Of a DNA stretch of 64,000 nt, positions 41,027 to 51,104 are shown in pieces. The notes under the pieces are model-generated. The model was not told the DNA's origin, did not search any database, and saw nothing but the letters and a program-made list of their open reading frames with translations. Numbering within the stretch: the first letter of the stretch is position 1; every line of letters starts with the position of its first letter. Position numbers and translations under genes: made by a program. The DNA is taken from NCBI GenBank assembly GCA_050110875.1, contig CP188828.1:558001-622000 (forward strand), read 5' to 3'. This DNA is from Methyloligella sp050110875 (GTDB taxonomy: Bacteria > Pseudomonadota > Alphaproteobacteria > Rhizobiales > Methyloligellaceae).

Positions 41027-42280
41027 ATGAGCGACTTTCGATCCGAATTTCTAAAGGCGCTGGAGGCGCGCGGCTATATCCATCAATGCACCGATGAGAC
41101 CGCGCTAGACGAACTCGCTGCGAACGGACGGATCACGGCCTATATCGGCTTCGACTGCACCGCGCCCAGCCTGCATGTGGGACATCTTCTCGGCATCATG
41201 ATGCTGCGGAAGCTGCAGCAGGCCGGCCATAAGCCCATCGTGCTGATCGGCGGCGGCACCTCCAAGGTGGGCGATCCTTCCGGCCGGGACGAATCGCGGA
41301 AGCTGCTCACGGAGCAGGATATCGAGGCCAACAAGGCGAGCCTGAAGGAGGTGTTCAAATCCTTCCTCACCTTCGGCGAAGGCGCATCCGACGCTAAGAT
41401 GATCGACAATGCCGATTGGCTCGACAAGCTGCACTATGTGCAGTTCCTGCGGGATTACGGGCGCCATTTCAGCGTGAACCGCATGCTGAGCTTCGAATCC
41501 GTGAAACAGCGCTTGGATCGCGAACAGCCGCTAAGTTTCATCGAATTCAACTACATGGTGCTTCAGGCTTACGACTTCGTTGAGCTTTACAAGCGCTATG
41601 GCTGCCAGCTCCAAATGGGCGGCTCCGACCAGTGGGGCAATATCGTCAACGGCATTGAGCTCGCCCGGCGGACCGAGGGCGTGGAGCTTTACGGGCTCAC
41701 CACCAACCTGCTCACGACCGCGTCGGGCGCCAAGATGGGCAAGACGGCCAAGGGAGCGGTCTGGCTCAATCCCGACCTGCTCAGCCCCTACGATTACTGG
41801 CAGTTCTGGCGAAACACGGAGGACGGCGATGTGGGTCGCTTCCTGCGGCTCTTCACTGAGCTGCCCCTGGAGGAGATCGCCACGCTGGAAGGGCTGGAAG
41901 GCGCTCAGCTGAACGATGCCAAGAAGGTGCTGGCTACGGAGGCCACCGCCCTGCTGCATGGCCGAGAGGCGGCGGAAAAGGCGGAGGAGACCGCGCGACA
42001 GACCTTCGAGCAAGGCAAGACCTCGGAATCTCTGCCGAGCTTCCCGGTCACCCATTCGATGCTCGAGGACGGGTACGGCATCCTGACCGCCAATGTCGAT
42101 GTCGGTTTCGTCGGCTCGACCAGCGAGGCGCGGCGTCAGATCAAAAGCGGCGGCTTGCGCGTGAACGACGCGGTGGTGACGGACGCCAAGCGCGTGCTGA
42201 CCGTCGACGATCTAACCGCCGACGGCGTGATCAAGCTCTCCTTCGGCAAGAAACGCCATGTGCTGCTCAAGCCGGAATAG
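41027..42280 (+). CDS. tyrS: Tyrosyl-tRNA synthetase
   Basis: 417 residues from MSDFRSEFLKALEARGY; the frame is open upstream but lacks family similarity. Class I signatures: HVGHLLG at residues 50-56 (HIGH) and AKMGKTAKGAVWLNP (KMSKS equivalent). GGSDQWGNIVNGIEL binds tyrosine. A C-terminal S4 RNA-binding domain (SEARRQIKSGGLRVNDAVVTD) is present. Convergent with the AsmA-like gene, three bases apart. Confidence 0.97.
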   Translation: MSDFRSEFLKALEARGYIHQCTDETALDELAANGRITAYIGFDCTAPSLHVGHLLGIMMLRKLQQAGHKPIVLIGGGTSKVGDPSGRDESRKLLTEQDIEANKASLKEVFKSFLTFGEGASDAKMIDNADWLDKLHYVQFLRDYGRHFSVNRMLSFESVKQRLDREQPLSFIEFNYMVLQAYDFVELYKRYGCQLQMGGSDQWGNIVNGIELARRTEGVELYGLTTNLLTTASGAKMGKTAKGAVWLNPDLLSPYDYWQFWRNTEDGDVGRFLRLFTELPLEEIATLEGLEGAQLNDAKKVLATEATALLHGREAAEKAEETARQTFEQGKTSESLPSFPVTHSMLEDGYGILTANVDVGFVGSTSEARRQIKSGGLRVNDAVVTDAKRVLTVDDLTADGVIKLSFGKKRHVLLKPE

Positions 42281-42283
42281 GCT

Positions 42284-45200
42284 CTAGCGCTGAGCGCCGG
42301 CCATGGGCGGCTGGCCCTGGAACTCGAAGATCTGCCGGAAGATGCCCGGCGCCACCACCGACATGGGATTCACCAGCACGGCGGGATCGGAGAGGTTGCC
42401 CTTGATGGCAAAGGTGATGCCCACGATCCCCTCGCCTTGGCGCCCCACCAGCAAATTGCCGAGAAGGGGAATCTGGCCCAGGGCCGAGTTCAGCCCGTAG
42501 AGCGGCACATAGGTGCCGCCGAGATCGACCGTATCCTGCTCGAAATTGACCCGCCCGCGCATGGTGGCGCCGAGGGTCGGCCCGTTCATATAGGCATCGC
42601 GCAGAACGAACTGCCCGTTGCCCACGGTAAAGGGCGCCCGAAGCTTGTTGAAGACGATGCGGTCGCGGCGATTGCGCCGCCGTTTCTGGCCGAAGGCGGC
42701 GGCGGTTTGCTGATCGTTCAAGACATCATCCAGCACACGATCGCTCACCACCTGGAAATTGTTGACCCATAACGTGCCGCGCTTGGAGTCCCCGGCGCCG
42801 GCATCCATATCGACGACCAGCGTGCCGTCGCCGCCCTGCACCTGCCGGTAGAAGCCGACCAGACGGAAGGCGTCGCCAGCATCGAGAGATTCGGCGCGCA
42901 GTATGCGTTTCCCGTCCTGGTTCTTGAGCTCGACGACGAGCGGGGAGTCTCCGTTCAGCTGGCCTTCCGCATTGAGCGCCACGAGCCTGTCGCCCCGCTT
43001 CTTCAGACTCAGGCTCATCTGCTTGAGGGTGGTCCCGTAATAGCCGACCACGGTGTCCACCTGAGCATCCATATCGATATTCACGGTCCCGCCCGGCTCG
43101 CCCGACGCATTCTTGGCGAGCTGGCCGGCAGAGAACAGCGAGCGGAAGAACTGCTTGCCGTCATAGGAGGGGCCGCGGGCCTTCACCCGCATGATGCCGT
43201 CCTCTCCCATCTCGCCGCCGATCTCGATATGAGTCAGCGCGTTGAACGAGAAATCGCTGAAATGGAAGGAGTTCAGGCCCATCTCGTCATTCAGGGCGAT
43301 CCAGCCATCGATGTTGATGTCGTCGTCGCCGCGGACCTTGAGGTCGTTCAGCACGGTGGTGCCGTTCTGTCCCTCATCGATATCGAAGGTGATGGTGGCG
43401 CCGTGGCCGGAGGGTTTGGTCCACCCCATGGCGGCGACCACGAGCTGGGTGTTGGTCAGATCGGCCTCGACCGAGAGCTCGGGCTTTTCCGTGTGGGGGT
43501 CGTGAATCAGCAAGGTGACCGGCAGCAGGCCGGTGACCAGGTCGTTGATGCCAAGTCCAAGCTTTTCGCGGGTCTCGGCATCGAGGACGGCGCTGAGGCG
43601 AACCGGCGGCTGACTGTCGTCGGGCACGTAGAAAAGGCGCTGGATCGAGACCTCGGCGGGGATCTCCTTGACCATCACGTCGCCTTTCATCTCGAGAGCC
43701 TTCTCGGTGACGTTGACCTGGTACGTCCCGCCTTGGATATCGAGATCGCCCACCACATTGGCGGCGACCACATCGGTCACCTCGGCATTGCCGTTGAAGC
43801 CGATCTCCTCGAGCTGCAAATCCTTGCGGAGAGGAATGGTGACGGCGAAATCGCCCCTCACCCTGCCGCCGAAGCTGGTCGGGTCCTTGCCTAGATCCTG
43901 CATGAAATGGAGCGGCTCGTTGTCCAAGAGCTGCAGGACCGCGGAGAGCCCTCCGTCGCCGGAGAAGGTGACCACGCCCGTATCTTCCTCGGGCCTCAGA
44001 TCGGCAACTTCGTAACGTCCACCGCTCAAGGCGATCCGCTCGCCGGAATCGAGGCTAATCGTGCCTTGCGGGATGTCGGCGAAAAAGCGCGTCCCCCGCA
44101 GGGTAAGAGTGGCGTCCGGGACGGCAATCTTCGGCATGCCGTCGATATAGTTCACCTCGAGGTCCTTAAGCTGCATGTCGAACTTCACCGGCTGGGAATA
44201 CGACGCGCCATGGTCGATCACCTGCTCAACTTCGCCAGGGCCGATATTGATGTCGATGGTGCCCCCTAGCACTTGGCCGCCGGAGACGTTCTTGCCGGAC
44301 CACTCGCGTGCGCCCGCGGCCACGAATTTGGGCCAGAATTGCTTGAGGACCTGCGCGGGCATCGGGCTGATGGTGCCCTTGATCCGGATGGCGGGGGTGG
44401 TGTTGCCGGCATTGACGAGCTTGCCGGAGAGATTCACCTCGGCGTCGCCCTCGCGCAGCAGCAATTGAGAGACCGTCACCTCCTTGGCCTCCGGTCCCAC
44501 AAAGCCTTTCGCCATCAACTCGTCGGCGGCGATGGGCGGGACACCGAATTCGTCGGCAGCCAGAAAAGCTTCATCGGCTTTCAGATGATAATTCCAGCGC
44601 AACACTTCTCCCGCCTCATCCTTGGCGGCCTTGAAAACGCCGCTGACGGCGATCTTGCTGCGCCCCCATTGCACGGTCGAGGATTCGACCTCGACGCGAT
44701 CCTTGCCCTCCGGATAAACGAGGTGGAACTGGCCGGAATCGATCCAGATGGGATGCTCCTTCTCCCACGGCACAATGATCTGGCCGGGATGCAGGTTCAA
44801 ATCGGCGTCCCAGCTGATGACTTCGCCTTTCTTCGAGAGCTGGACATCGGCATCGGCCGAAACCGGGATATCCAGCCCTTGCAGAGCGAGCCGCTCGGGA
44901 AACTTCTCGGTGAGGCTCGAGGGGACGAAATCCTCGACCTGCACATTCACGGCAAGCCGGTCGTGCTTAGGATCCTGAGCCGTGCTGAACGATAGATTCC
45001 AATCCCCCTTGTCGGACCGCATGGTGGCCTGACCGACCAGCAGGCTGCGCCAGCGCTCGTGCTTAAGGTCGACGGAGAATTTCGGCACCTGCCAAATGGT
45101 CTGCTTGCCGTCATGGGTGAGCAGCACGAGGGCATCTTGGACGCCGAAGCGATTGAGATAGGAGTTGCTGCCTTTACGGGCCCTTTCGAAGACCTGGCTC

Positions 45201-45949
45201 ATGGTCTCCGTGACGTTGAGCTTCGGGCCGGCGGCCTCTGCATGCTCGACGAGGTCTGCATTGGGAACCAGCTCGCCGAAGGGCGAGGCCTGAGATGCGC
45301 CTGTGGGCTGCCTCGGCAACGGCAAGGCATTGGCCTCGGCGGTCTCGGAGAAGCTGAGAGAAAGCCCCTGATCGTCGGAATAGAAGAGCAGCAGGCGCGG
45401 CCCGATGAAGTCGACGCTGCCTGGCGCGATACGACCGGAGAGAAGCGCGCTGCCACTCAAGCCGATGGCGGCGAACGGAGCCTGGGCGAGAACCGTGCCT
45501 TGGGTGTCGACAAGACGTATATTCTTCAGCCGGAATGCGATGCCCGGCCCATCGGGCGAGCGCTGGAGGATCGCGTCGTCGATCTCCACACGCATCTCCG
45601 TCAGCTCGCCGTTGATGGAATCCTCCACCGCCGGCACCAAGCTCGGCAGCGAAATCGGCCCCTGGGCGAGGCGGCCGTAGCCGGCAACGATGATGACGAA
45701 TCCGATGACCAGAATGCCTGCGAAGATTTCGCGGGTAAGCCTGGCGCCGTGGGAGGAAAGCTTCTTGATCTCCACCTGCACGGGCTCTGGCAAACGATTG
45801 GCAAGGGCACGCCCCTGCGCCGGAAGCGTCAAAAGGGCCCGGCCCCTATCAGACCATCTCACCAGAGCAGTTGAAGTCGGCTTGTCCATGTAAACGAGAT
45901 CGGCTGGCGCCCTCACCCCGAGGCGGCCCATCGATCCGCCTTCGTTCAT
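42284..45949 (-). CDS. AsmA-like/YhdP-family (DUF3971) protein
   Basis: Up to 1221 residues. A single membrane segment near residues 73-91 (IFAGILVIGFVIIVAGYG) is followed by a very long, beta-rich periplasmic region ending in the AsmA-type C-terminus (RAPFTVGNGQFVLRDAYMNGPTLGATMRGRVNFEQDTVDLGGTYVP). YhdP-like proteins are thought to bridge the envelope and move phospholipids to the outer membrane. Candidate starts are at 45949, 45931 (AAGG eight bases upstream, my preference) and 45889; none is decisive. Confidence 0.87.
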   Translation of the reverse strand: MNEGGSMGRLGVRAPADLVYMDKPTSTALVRWSDRGRALLTLPAQGRALANRLPEPVQVEIKKLSSHGARLTREIFAGILVIGFVIIVAGYGRLAQGPISLPSLVPAVEDSINGELTEMRVEIDDAILQRSPDGPGIAFRLKNIRLVDTQGTVLAQAPFAAIGLSGSALLSGRIAPGSVDFIGPRLLLFYSDDQGLSLSFSETAEANALPLPRQPTGASQASPFGELVPNADLVEHAEAAGPKLNVTETMSQVFERARKGSNSYLNRFGVQDALVLLTHDGKQTIWQVPKFSVDLKHERWRSLLVGQATMRSDKGDWNLSFSTAQDPKHDRLAVNVQVEDFVPSSLTEKFPERLALQGLDIPVSADADVQLSKKGEVISWDADLNLHPGQIIVPWEKEHPIWIDSGQFHLVYPEGKDRVEVESSTVQWGRSKIAVSGVFKAAKDEAGEVLRWNYHLKADEAFLAADEFGVPPIAADELMAKGFVGPEAKEVTVSQLLLREGDAEVNLSGKLVNAGNTTPAIRIKGTISPMPAQVLKQFWPKFVAAGAREWSGKNVSGGQVLGGTIDINIGPGEVEQVIDHGASYSQPVKFDMQLKDLEVNYIDGMPKIAVPDATLTLRGTRFFADIPQGTISLDSGERIALSGGRYEVADLRPEEDTGVVTFSGDGGLSAVLQLLDNEPLHFMQDLGKDPTSFGGRVRGDFAVTIPLRKDLQLEEIGFNGNAEVTDVVAANVVGDLDIQGGTYQVNVTEKALEMKGDVMVKEIPAEVSIQRLFYVPDDSQPPVRLSAVLDAETREKLGLGINDLVTGLLPVTLLIHDPHTEKPELSVEADLTNTQLVVAAMGWTKPSGHGATITFDIDEGQNGTTVLNDLKVRGDDDINIDGWIALNDEMGLNSFHFSDFSFNALTHIEIGGEMGEDGIMRVKARGPSYDGKQFFRSLFSAGQLAKNASGEPGGTVNIDMDAQVDTVVGYYGTTLKQMSLSLKKRGDRLVALNAEGQLNGDSPLVVELKNQDGKRILRAESLDAGDAFRLVGFYRQVQGGDGTLVVDMDAGAGDSKRGTLWVNNFQVVSDRVLDDVLNDQQTAAAFGQKRRRNRRDRIVFNKLRAPFTVGNGQFVLRDAYMNGPTLGATMRGRVNFEQDTVDLGGTYVPLYGLNSALGQIPLLGNLLVGRQGEGIVGITFAIKGNLSDPAVLVNPMSVVAPGIFRQIFEFQGQPPMAGAQR

Positions 45950-46295
45950 TCGTGCAGCGTCTTGGCAACTCAGCGACGCCGGATTCTAGCTTAGCCCGAC
46001 TATCGGTCTGAATTCATGGCCAGATTTTACGGTATCCCCGGAAAGGTCAAATCGGCGCCGCGCAGCGAAGTGTCCTCGACCGTCCTGGATTCGCCGCATA
46101 TGACGGTGGAAAATCGGCTAAAGGAAGGCGATTTTTCCCAGATTTTACATACTTACCCTGGCGTTGAAAATTTGTCTTCCGTCTTAGAAAGCCCGGGACA
46201 ATTCGAGTCTGGGGCTCTATGGTTCCGAGCAGCAACGAGCCGCTAGACAAGCCGTTTAGTGAGGCCTGACAGTATTCGCTTCGGAGGGACAGGAG
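45950..46295. other. Gene-free interval upstream of bactofilin
   Basis: 346 bases between divergent genes. An open frame at 46016-46246 lacks a ribosome-binding site and looks unlike a protein. Just before the bactofilin start is GGAGGGACAGGAG, a strong ribosome-binding region. It presumably holds promoters for both flanking genes, but I see no element I would defend. Confidence 0.4.
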
Positions 46296-46967
46296 ATGTT
46301 TACGAAAAAACCAGAGCGAGACACGGCAGGAGATAGCAGCAAGTCCTTGGGACAGCGCTTGAGCGGCGAATCGCGCCCCTTCGGCGAGCGGCCCACCCCA
46401 TCGGCCAAGCCGGCGGCATCGAGCCCCGCGCCGAGCACCGCTTCCAGCTCCCAATCCTACGGCGGCAAGGCGGTCCCCTCGATCATCGGCGAGGATCTCA
46501 CTATCGTCGGCAATGTGACCTCGAAGGGCGAAATCCAGGTGGATGGCGCGATCGAGGGCGACGTCCATTGCGTGTCGCTGCTGCTGGGCGAGAAATCCCG
46601 GATTTCCGGCGCCGTGGTCGCCGACGATGTAGTGGTGCGCGGCAGCGTTACCGGCTCCATCAGCGGCATGCGGGTGACGCTTCAGGCTCAGTCTCACGTG
46701 GAAGGCGACATCTATCACCAGAGTCTTTCCATTGAGCAAGGCGCCTATTTCGAGGGGAAATCCCGCCGCTCGGAAGACCCCGTCAAGGATGCCCGCAAAG
46801 GGACCGAGACGGCGAAGCCGGCTTCGGAGCCGCAAAAGTCGACGGGCGGCTTCGGCTCCAGCGCCACGACGAGCAAAGACAAGGACGATTCCGGCGACGA
46901 CGCCATGACGCTCTCCAAAGAGAAATCGTCGGACAGCTCGGAGAAGAAGGCGAACGCCGCAGAGTAG
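46296..46967 (+). CDS. Bactofilin (polymer-forming cytoskeletal protein)
   Basis: 223 residues. A disordered Ser/Pro/Ala-rich N-terminus (1-58) is followed by the bactofilin beta-helix (about 62-150): SIIGEDLTIVGNVTSKGEIQVDGAIEGDVHC, SRISGAVVADDVVVRGSVTGSISG, SHVEGDIYHQSLSIEQGAYFEGK. The C-terminus is charged and Ser/Lys-rich. Bactofilins form membrane-associated filaments that localise cell-wall enzymes or stalk synthesis. Preceded by GGAGG. Confidence 0.93.
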   Translation: MFTKKPERDTAGDSSKSLGQRLSGESRPFGERPTPSAKPAASSPAPSTASSSQSYGGKAVPSIIGEDLTIVGNVTSKGEIQVDGAIEGDVHCVSLLLGEKSRISGAVVADDVVVRGSVTGSISGMRVTLQAQSHVEGDIYHQSLSIEQGAYFEGKSRRSEDPVKDARKGTETAKPASEPQKSTGGFGSSATTSKDKDDSGDDAMTLSKEKSSDSSEKKANAAE

Positions 46968-46998
46968 GCTCAACGCCTTGACGCTACGGAATTCGTGA

Positions 46999-47021
46999 AA
47001 GGAGACCCGCCGGGTCCCCTT
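46999..47021. terminator. Hairpin between bactofilin and prfB
   Basis: Imperfect stem AAGGAGACCC/GGGTCCCCTT around a GCC loop (one A-C mismatch), between convergent genes 105 bases apart. There is no long T-run, so termination strength is uncertain. Confidence 0.4.
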
Positions 47022-47072
47022 CCGGTTTCGTGATCGCCATGCTCCATCCGCGGCCGAACGGGGCCGCGCCGC

Positions 47073-48186
47073 CTAGGCGTCCTCCACCTCTTGCAGCTTT
47101 CCGGCGAGGGCCGCCTCGATGAAGGGATCGATGGCGCCGTCGAGAACAGCGCTCGGATTGGTGCTCTCCACGCCTGTCCGCAAATCCTTCACCAGCTGAT
47201 AGGGCTGCAGAACGTAAGAGCGGATCTGGTGACCCCAGCCGATCTCGGATTTCGTGTCGGCTTCGGATTGGGCGGCCTCCTCGCGACGCTGGAGCTCGGC
47301 CTCGTAGAGCCGGGCACGCAGCATGGCCCAGGCCGTGGCGCGGTTCTTGTGCTGGGACCGCTCGTTCTGGCACTGGACGACGATGCCGGTCGGGATATGG
47401 GTCAGGCGAACGGCGCTGTCGGTGGTGTTCACATGCTGGCCGCCGGCCCCGCTCGCACGGTAGGTATCGACCCGCACATCCTTCTCCTCGATCTCGATCT
47501 CGATGGAATCGTCGACCACGGGGTAGACGGAAACCGAGGCGAAGCTGGTATGGCGCCGCGCGGCCGAATCGAATGGCGAGATGCGCACCAGACGATGCAC
47601 GCCGCTCTCGGTCTTCAGCCAGCCATAGGCGTTGTTGCCCTTGACCAGCAACGTGGCGGATTTGATCCCTGCCTCTTCACCGTCGGTCTCGCCGATCACC
47701 TCGGCCTTGTAGTCACGATCTTCGGCCCAGCGGAGATACATGCGCTCCAGCATCTGGGCCCAATCCTGGCTCTCGGTGCCGCCGGCGCCGGCATGGATCT
47801 CGACATAGGTATCGTTCGCGTCGGCCTCGCCGGAAAGCAGCGCCTCGACCTCGCGTCGCTGCGCCTCTTTCAGAAGGGCCTGCAGGGCGCGGGTCGCCTC
47901 CGTGACGACCTCCTCGTCGCCCTCCTCCTCGCCGAGGCCGGCAAGCGCGACGTTATCCTCCAGCTCCCGCTCGAGACGATCGTATCCTGTGAGGGCGTTT
48001 TCCAGATGCTGACGCTCGCGCATGAAGCCTTGCGCCTGCTGGGGATCGTTCCAGAAATTGGGATCCTCGGCGAGCGCATCGAGCTCGCTCAGACGCTTTT
48101 TCGCTGTCTCCGGGTCAAAGATGCCTCCTGAGCAGGGAGAGCGATTCCTTGATGTCGTCGACGATGGCTTCGATTTCAGCCCGCAT
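47073..48186 (-). CDS. prfB: Peptide chain release factor 2 (programmed +1 frameshift)
   Basis: 370 residues when the frameshift is applied. Frame 1 starts at ATG 48186 and encodes MRAEIEAIVDDIKESLSLLRRHL (23 codons), then meets TGA at 48117-48115. After a +1 shift at CTT TGA C the frame continues DPETAKKRLSEL to the stop at 47073. Release-factor motifs are present: RISPFDSAARRH with the SPF tripeptide for UGA/UAA recognition, and SGAGGQHVNTTDSAVRL with the GGQ for hydrolysis. The unshifted long frame begins with nonsense sequence. Downstream of mrcA on the same strand. Confidence 0.96.
48115..48129 (-). promoter_or_regulatory. prfB +1 frameshift signal
   Basis: Read on the minus strand: AGG AGG CAT CTT TGA C. 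A Shine-Dalgarno-like AGGAGG lies three bases before CTT TGA C, the classical RF2 autoregulatory slip site. Low RF2 slows UGA reading and favours the shift, so RF2 controls its own synthesis. Confidence 0.95.
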
Positions 48187-48310
48187 TGTCGTCCTCGCGT
48201 TTCTTCTTGTCGTGAATATTGCAGATAAGAGCGGCTCGCCTCGTCTCGCAAGAGCACACGCGTGCACCGGCGAGGCGGGACGATTTTCGAAAGACGTTAG
48301 ACCTTAAGCG

Positions 48311-50917
48311 CTAATAGAGCCCGCCCGGCATGATGGAACGCCAGCCGCGGTTCTCCTCAGGCGCACGCCGACGAGGCCTGGGCTGGGGTTGCGGACTGGG
48401 CTGAGGCTGATACTGCCCGTAATCGTCAAAGCCGCCCTGGCCCTGATTCTGATAGCCAGACGATGCCACGGCCCCCACCGGCTCCTCGCCGGGCTTGAAG
48501 GCTTCCATGATCGTCTGGCCTTCGCCGCCGCTGGCCGGCAGGCCGGTCTTGAGATTGACGCGGACGAGCTTCACGCCGGGCGGCGCGCGGAACGGCACGG
48601 GCGGTTCGTCCTTGAGCGCCGCCTGCATGAATTCCAGGAAGACCGGTCCGGCGACGCGGCCGCCGGTCTCGCCGCGGCCCATGGGCTTCGGATTGTCGAA
48701 ACCGATGAACACGCCGGCCACCAGATTGGGTGTGAAGCCGATGAACCAGGCGTCCTTCTCGTCATTGGTGGTGCCGGTCTTACCGCCGACGGGGCGTCCG
48801 AGCGCGGCAATGCGGCGGCCGGTGCCCCGCTGCACCACGCCTTCCAGGATGGAGGTCATCTGATAGGCGGTGATGGGGTCGATGATCTGCTTGCGGTTCT
48901 CCACGAGCTCCGGCTCGGGCTGACCACGCCATCCCTTGGCATCGCAGCCGGTGCATTCGCGCTCGTCATGGCGCCAGATGGTGCGGCCATAGCGATCCTG
49001 CACCCGGTCGATGAGCGTCGGCTTAATCTGCACGCCGCCATTGGCGATCATGGAGTAGCCGCCAACCAGCCGCATCAGGGTGGTTTCGCCCGCGCCGAGC
49101 GACATGGAAAGCACCGGCATCAGATTGTCGTAGACGCCGAAGCGGTCGGCATATTCGGAGATGATCGGCATGCCGAGATCGCGCGCCAGGCGGACCGTCA
49201 TGAGATTGCGCGACTTCTCGATGCCGTAGCGAAGCGTCGAGGGACCGGCGTGAGAGCCGGCCTCGTAGTTCTTGGGCCGCCAGGGCGGCATGCCTGGGCC
49301 CTGGTCGATGGAGATGGGGCCGTCATAGATGATACTGGCCGGGGTATAGCCGTTGTCCAGCGCGGTCGAATAGATGAACGGCTTGAAGGACGAGCCGGGC
49401 TGACGGCGGGCCTGCACGGCACGGTCGAACTCGCTCTGGGCGAAGCTGAAGCCGCCCACCAGGGCCAGAACGCGGCCCGTGAAAGGATCCATGGCCACGA
49501 TGGCGCCGCCCACCTTCGGCACTTGCTGCAAGGACCACTGGCCGGCCACGTCCTCTTCGGTCTCCTTTTCGCCCGGCTCCTTCGGCGAGACGTAGATCAC
49601 GTCGCCCGGCTTGAGCACGGCATCGACCGATTTAGGCGTGCCGCCGAGCCCACGCTCCAGGACGGGACGCGCCCATTTCACTTCCGAATAGGCAATCTGC
49701 CCCTTCTCACGATCCGGCTTGACCTTGCCGTAATCGTCGAAGCCGGGGCGGAGGCCGATGGTCGCCGTCTTGGTATCGCTCTCCAGCACCACGGCGAGAC
49801 GCCAGGGCTCGATGTCGGACCAGACGTCGATCTCGGCGAGCTTCTGCCCCCAATCGCCCTCGATGGAGATCTGCTCCTTGGGTCCGCGCCAGCCATGGCG
49901 GTGGTCGTAGGCGACAAGGCCGTTCACGAGCGCCTTGCGGGCGATGCGCTGCAGGCGCGGATCGAGGGTGGTGCGCACGGAAAGACCGCCGCCATAAAGC
50001 TTGTCCTCTCCGAACAGATCGAGGATGTCGCGGCGGACCTCTTCGGCAAAATATTCAGACGCGAAGATACGCGGGCCGGTCGGGCGCCGGGTGACGCCAA
50101 GCGGCTGGGCCTTGGCCTGCTCGCCTTCCTCGGCGGTGGCGTAGCCATTCTCCACGATGCGGTCGATCACCCAGTTGCGCCGGGCGATGGCGCGATCCGG
50201 ATGACGGAAGGGATCGTAGTTGCTCGGCGCTTTCGGCAGGGTCGCCAGATAGGCGGCATCAGCCAAGGTCAGCTCGTTGAGAGACTTGTCCCAATAGCTG
50301 AGCGCGGCCGCGGCGACGCCATAGGAACCAACGCCGAGATAGATTTCGTTGAGATAGAGCTCGAGGATCTGATCCTTGGTGAAGGCGCGCTCGATGCGGA
50401 TGGCGAGGATCGCCTCCTTGAGCTTGCGCTCGATGGTGACGTCGTTGGTGAGCAGGAAGTTCTTGGCGACCTGCTGGGTGATGGTCGAGGCGCCGACCAT
50501 GCGGCGGCCGGACTGAATGTTGTTCAGGTTGGTCACCACGGCGCGGATGATGCCCTGAATATCCAGACCGCCATGCTGATAGAAATTCTTGTCCTCCGCC
50601 GAGATGAAGGCCTGGATGACCTTGTCGGGCACGGCGGTGATGGGAACGTAGATGCGGCGCTGGCGCGAATACTCCGCGATGAGGCGGCCGTCATTGGCGT
50701 GCAGGCGCGTCATCACCGGAGGCTCGTACTTGGCGAGCACCTCGTAATCGGGCAGCTCCTGGGAGACGTCCCAGAGCAGGAAGGCGGCAACGCCTGCGCC
50801 CGCCACGAAGAGGATCATGCCGGCGGCGAAAAGAAAGCCGAGAAAACGCAGCACGAAATTGCCGCGCTTGCGGCGAGGCCCGTTTCCCGGCGGCCTGATA
50901 GGAGCTGTAATGTCCAT
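48311..50917 (-). CDS. mrcA: Penicillin-binding protein 1A
   Basis: 868 residues. Bifunctional class A enzyme: N-terminal transmembrane segment (about 25-50, FLGFLFAAGMILFVAGAGVAAFLLW), GT51 glycosyltransferase (FISAEDKNFYQHGGLDIQGIIRA, GASTITQQVAKNFLLT), and transpeptidase with RQPGSSFKPFIYSTAL (SxxK), SMSLG (SxN region) and GGKTGTTND (KTG). A Pro/Gln/Arg-rich tail ends the protein. It builds peptidoglycan at the inner membrane. The amidase gene lies 187 bases upstream on the same strand, a usual pairing. Confidence 0.96.
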   Translation of the reverse strand: MDITAPIRPPGNGPRRKRGNFVLRFLGFLFAAGMILFVAGAGVAAFLLWDVSQELPDYEVLAKYEPPVMTRLHANDGRLIAEYSRQRRIYVPITAVPDKVIQAFISAEDKNFYQHGGLDIQGIIRAVVTNLNNIQSGRRMVGASTITQQVAKNFLLTNDVTIERKLKEAILAIRIERAFTKDQILELYLNEIYLGVGSYGVAAAALSYWDKSLNELTLADAAYLATLPKAPSNYDPFRHPDRAIARRNWVIDRIVENGYATAEEGEQAKAQPLGVTRRPTGPRIFASEYFAEEVRRDILDLFGEDKLYGGGLSVRTTLDPRLQRIARKALVNGLVAYDHRHGWRGPKEQISIEGDWGQKLAEIDVWSDIEPWRLAVVLESDTKTATIGLRPGFDDYGKVKPDREKGQIAYSEVKWARPVLERGLGGTPKSVDAVLKPGDVIYVSPKEPGEKETEEDVAGQWSLQQVPKVGGAIVAMDPFTGRVLALVGGFSFAQSEFDRAVQARRQPGSSFKPFIYSTALDNGYTPASIIYDGPISIDQGPGMPPWRPKNYEAGSHAGPSTLRYGIEKSRNLMTVRLARDLGMPIISEYADRFGVYDNLMPVLSMSLGAGETTLMRLVGGYSMIANGGVQIKPTLIDRVQDRYGRTIWRHDERECTGCDAKGWRGQPEPELVENRKQIIDPITAYQMTSILEGVVQRGTGRRIAALGRPVGGKTGTTNDEKDAWFIGFTPNLVAGVFIGFDNPKPMGRGETGGRVAGPVFLEFMQAALKDEPPVPFRAPPGVKLVRVNLKTGLPASGGEGQTIMEAFKPGEEPVGAVASSGYQNQGQGGFDDYGQYQPQPSPQPQPRPRRRAPEENRGWRSIMPGGLY

Positions 50918-51104
50918 GAACCCGTCTCGTATTCCGCGATTATTTGCGGTGCCTTCGGACCCTATCCAAGATTATGGCAACAACAAGCTGATGTCCCGCC
51001 CAAATGCAAGGCAAAGCCTTGGATTTCGGCTGAGCTCGGCTGTTCAAGCCGCGGTTCGGCGGCAAAGCGTGAGATGAACGGGGCCGGTTATTCCCCGACC
51101 GGCA

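Noticed and set aside
46016..46246. 76-codon open frame before the bactofilin gene
   Set aside because: No ribosome-binding site, no hydrophobic or domain pattern, and it lies where promoters are expected.
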